Source of the DNA: DAOUEH01 sp034430515 | GTDB lineage: Bacteria; Chloroflexota; Dehalococcoidia; Dehalococcoidales; RBG-16-60-22 | Direction of reading: 5' to 3' | Assembly (NCBI GenBank): GCA_034430515.1 | Contig: DAOUEP010000105.1 | Coordinates: 1-13,962, forward strand | DNA length: 13,962 nucleotides | Shown: piece by piece, positions 13,195 through 13,962 of the stretch | How positions within the stretch are numbered: the first letter of the stretch is position 1 | Layout: each line of letters starts with the position of its first letter | Translations under genes and position numbers: made by a program | Notes under the pieces: generated by a model | The model's database searches: none | Told to the model about the DNA's origin: nothing | Seen by the model: only the letters and a program-made list of their open reading frames with translations

Positions 13195-13962
13195 ATGAAG
13201 ACGCAAAAAACGACCCTCCGCAATCTCTTCACCGCCATCGCTATGGCCCTGGTGCTGGCCCTGCTGCTGGGCACCGCCGGATGTTACGAGACCCTCACCG
13301 GGCAAACTCCGGCCACGACGGCACCCACCGACACCTCGTCCCAGCCGATTAACTCCGAATGGTCCGTGCTGTCCGGCAGCGACCAGGCCGAGGCGTTGCC
13401 CAGTATCGCCGACGTGGTGGCCCTGGTGAAACCATCGGTGGTCTCCATCAACGTCAAGATGCCCGTGACCAGCTTCTTCGGCGAATACACGCAGGAAGGC
13501 GAAGGCTCCGGGTGGATTCTGGACGAGGGCGGCATCATCGTTACCAATAACCACGTCGTCGCCGGGGCCACCGAGATTATCGTCAACCTGGACGACGGGC
13601 GTACCTTCCCGGTCGACCTCGACAACGTCTTCACCGACCCCCTCACCGACCTGGCCATCATCAAAATCGACGCCGCCGGACTCAGCCCCCTCCACATCGG
13701 CGACTCGGCCCGGCTGCGCGTCGGCGACTGGGTGGTCGCCATCGGCAACTCGCTGGGATTGGGCACGCGCGCCACGGTGGGCATCGTCAGCCAGCTGGGG
13801 GTATCGCTCCAGATGTCCCAGGCCCAGACGCTCTATAACCTCATCGATACCAGCGCCGTCATCAACCCGGGCAACTCCGGCGGCCCGCTGGTGAACATGG
13901 CCGGCGAGGTGGTGGGCATCACCAGCGCCAAGATTGTCGCCACCGGCGCCGAAGCCACCGGC
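13195..13962 (+). CDS. HtrA/DegP-like serine protease, probable lipoprotein (3' truncated by window)
   Basis: Envelope protease of the trypsin-like S1C family; 256 codons are visible and the frame is open at the window end, so the rest, normally one or two PDZ domains, is missing. The N-terminus is a signal peptide (charged MKTQKTTLR, hydrophobic AIAMALVLALLLG) ending in TAGC. Cys30 is thus a likely lipidation site, though Thr at -3 is not ideal. A Thr/Pro/Ser-rich linker (about 33-55) precedes the protease domain. The catalytic triad is complete: His120 in VTNNHVVAGA, Asp152 in DPLTDLAIIKI and Ser228 in NPGNSGGPL. ATG 13195 gives the signal peptide and has only AAAGG one base upstream, so the mRNA may be leaderless. 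It lies beyond the trp terminator with its own promoter. Likely roles are protein quality control or regulated proteolysis outside the membrane. Confidence 0.93.
   Translation, partial: MKTQKTTLRNLFTAIAMALVLALLLGTAGCYETLTGQTPATTAPTDTSSQPINSEWSVLSGSDQAEALPSIADVVALVKPSVVSINVKMPVTSFFGEYTQEGEGSGWILDEGGIIVTNNHVVAGATEIIVNLDDGRTFPVDLDNVFTDPLTDLAIIKIDAAGLSPLHIGDSARLRVGDWVVAIGNSLGLGTRATVGIVSQLGVSLQMSQAQTLYNLIDTSAVINPGNSGGPLVNMAGEVVGITSAKIVATGAEATG

Noticed and set aside
1..13962. CRISPR array, tRNA or rRNA genes, transposase or integrase
   Set aside because: Read for regular short repeats with spacers, tRNA-like cloverleafs and mobile-element proteins; none found. The three dispersed repeats are too far apart and irregular to be CRISPR.

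Overview
The window is GC-rich bacterial DNA (63% G+C in a hand-counted stretch of trpE) built around a complete tryptophan operon. A T-box leader, lipobox-type and DrrAB-type accessory genes, and a trpE-G-D-C-F-B-A order followed by trpB2 are compatible with a Chloroflexota genome, perhaps a Dehalococcoidia relative. That assignment is inference from content and style, not a search result.

Region 1 (1-2351, + strand) is a drug/lipid-exporter module. It holds a PadR-family regulator whose start codon overlaps a perfect 16-bp palindrome, an ABC-2 ATPase with an extended -10 so close to its GTG that the mRNA may be leaderless, and its DrrB-like permease. Region 2 (2354-3828) holds the first copy of an approximately 55-bp dispersed repeat and a convergent polytopic GT-C-type glycosyltransferase on the - strand. 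Region 3 (about 3845-4450) is clearly AT-richer (38% G+C in 4021-4140). It carries a small two-helix membrane protein of unknown function with an inverted repeat upstream, and ends in the trp promoter.

Region 4 (4401-13136) is the trp operon. It has a TTGACA / extended -10 promoter, a T-box leader with a UGG (Trp) specifier codon and a terminator, then trpE, trpG, an unidentified small membrane-protein gene, trpD, trpC, trpF, trpB, trpA and trpB2, ending at a strong hairpin terminator. Uncharged tRNA-Trp should allow read-through; TrpE also keeps the LLES element linked to feedback inhibition. The enzymes take chorismate to tryptophan. All trp junctions overlap by 4-8 bp except trpG/trpD, which is interrupted by the small membrane gene with one copy of the dispersed repeat on each side, and trpA/trpB2, which has a 19-nt gap and its own strong ribosome site.

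Region 5 (13131-13962) is the promoter and 5' two-thirds or so of an HtrA-like serine protease, probably a lipoprotein, running off the window. Its promoter holds phased GTTAAGG repeats and an AT-rich tandem repeat.

The most unusual signals are the three-copy dispersed repeat, the repeat-flanked gene inside the trp operon, a His-studded dimerisation helix in the PadR regulator, and three promoters that point to leaderless transcripts.
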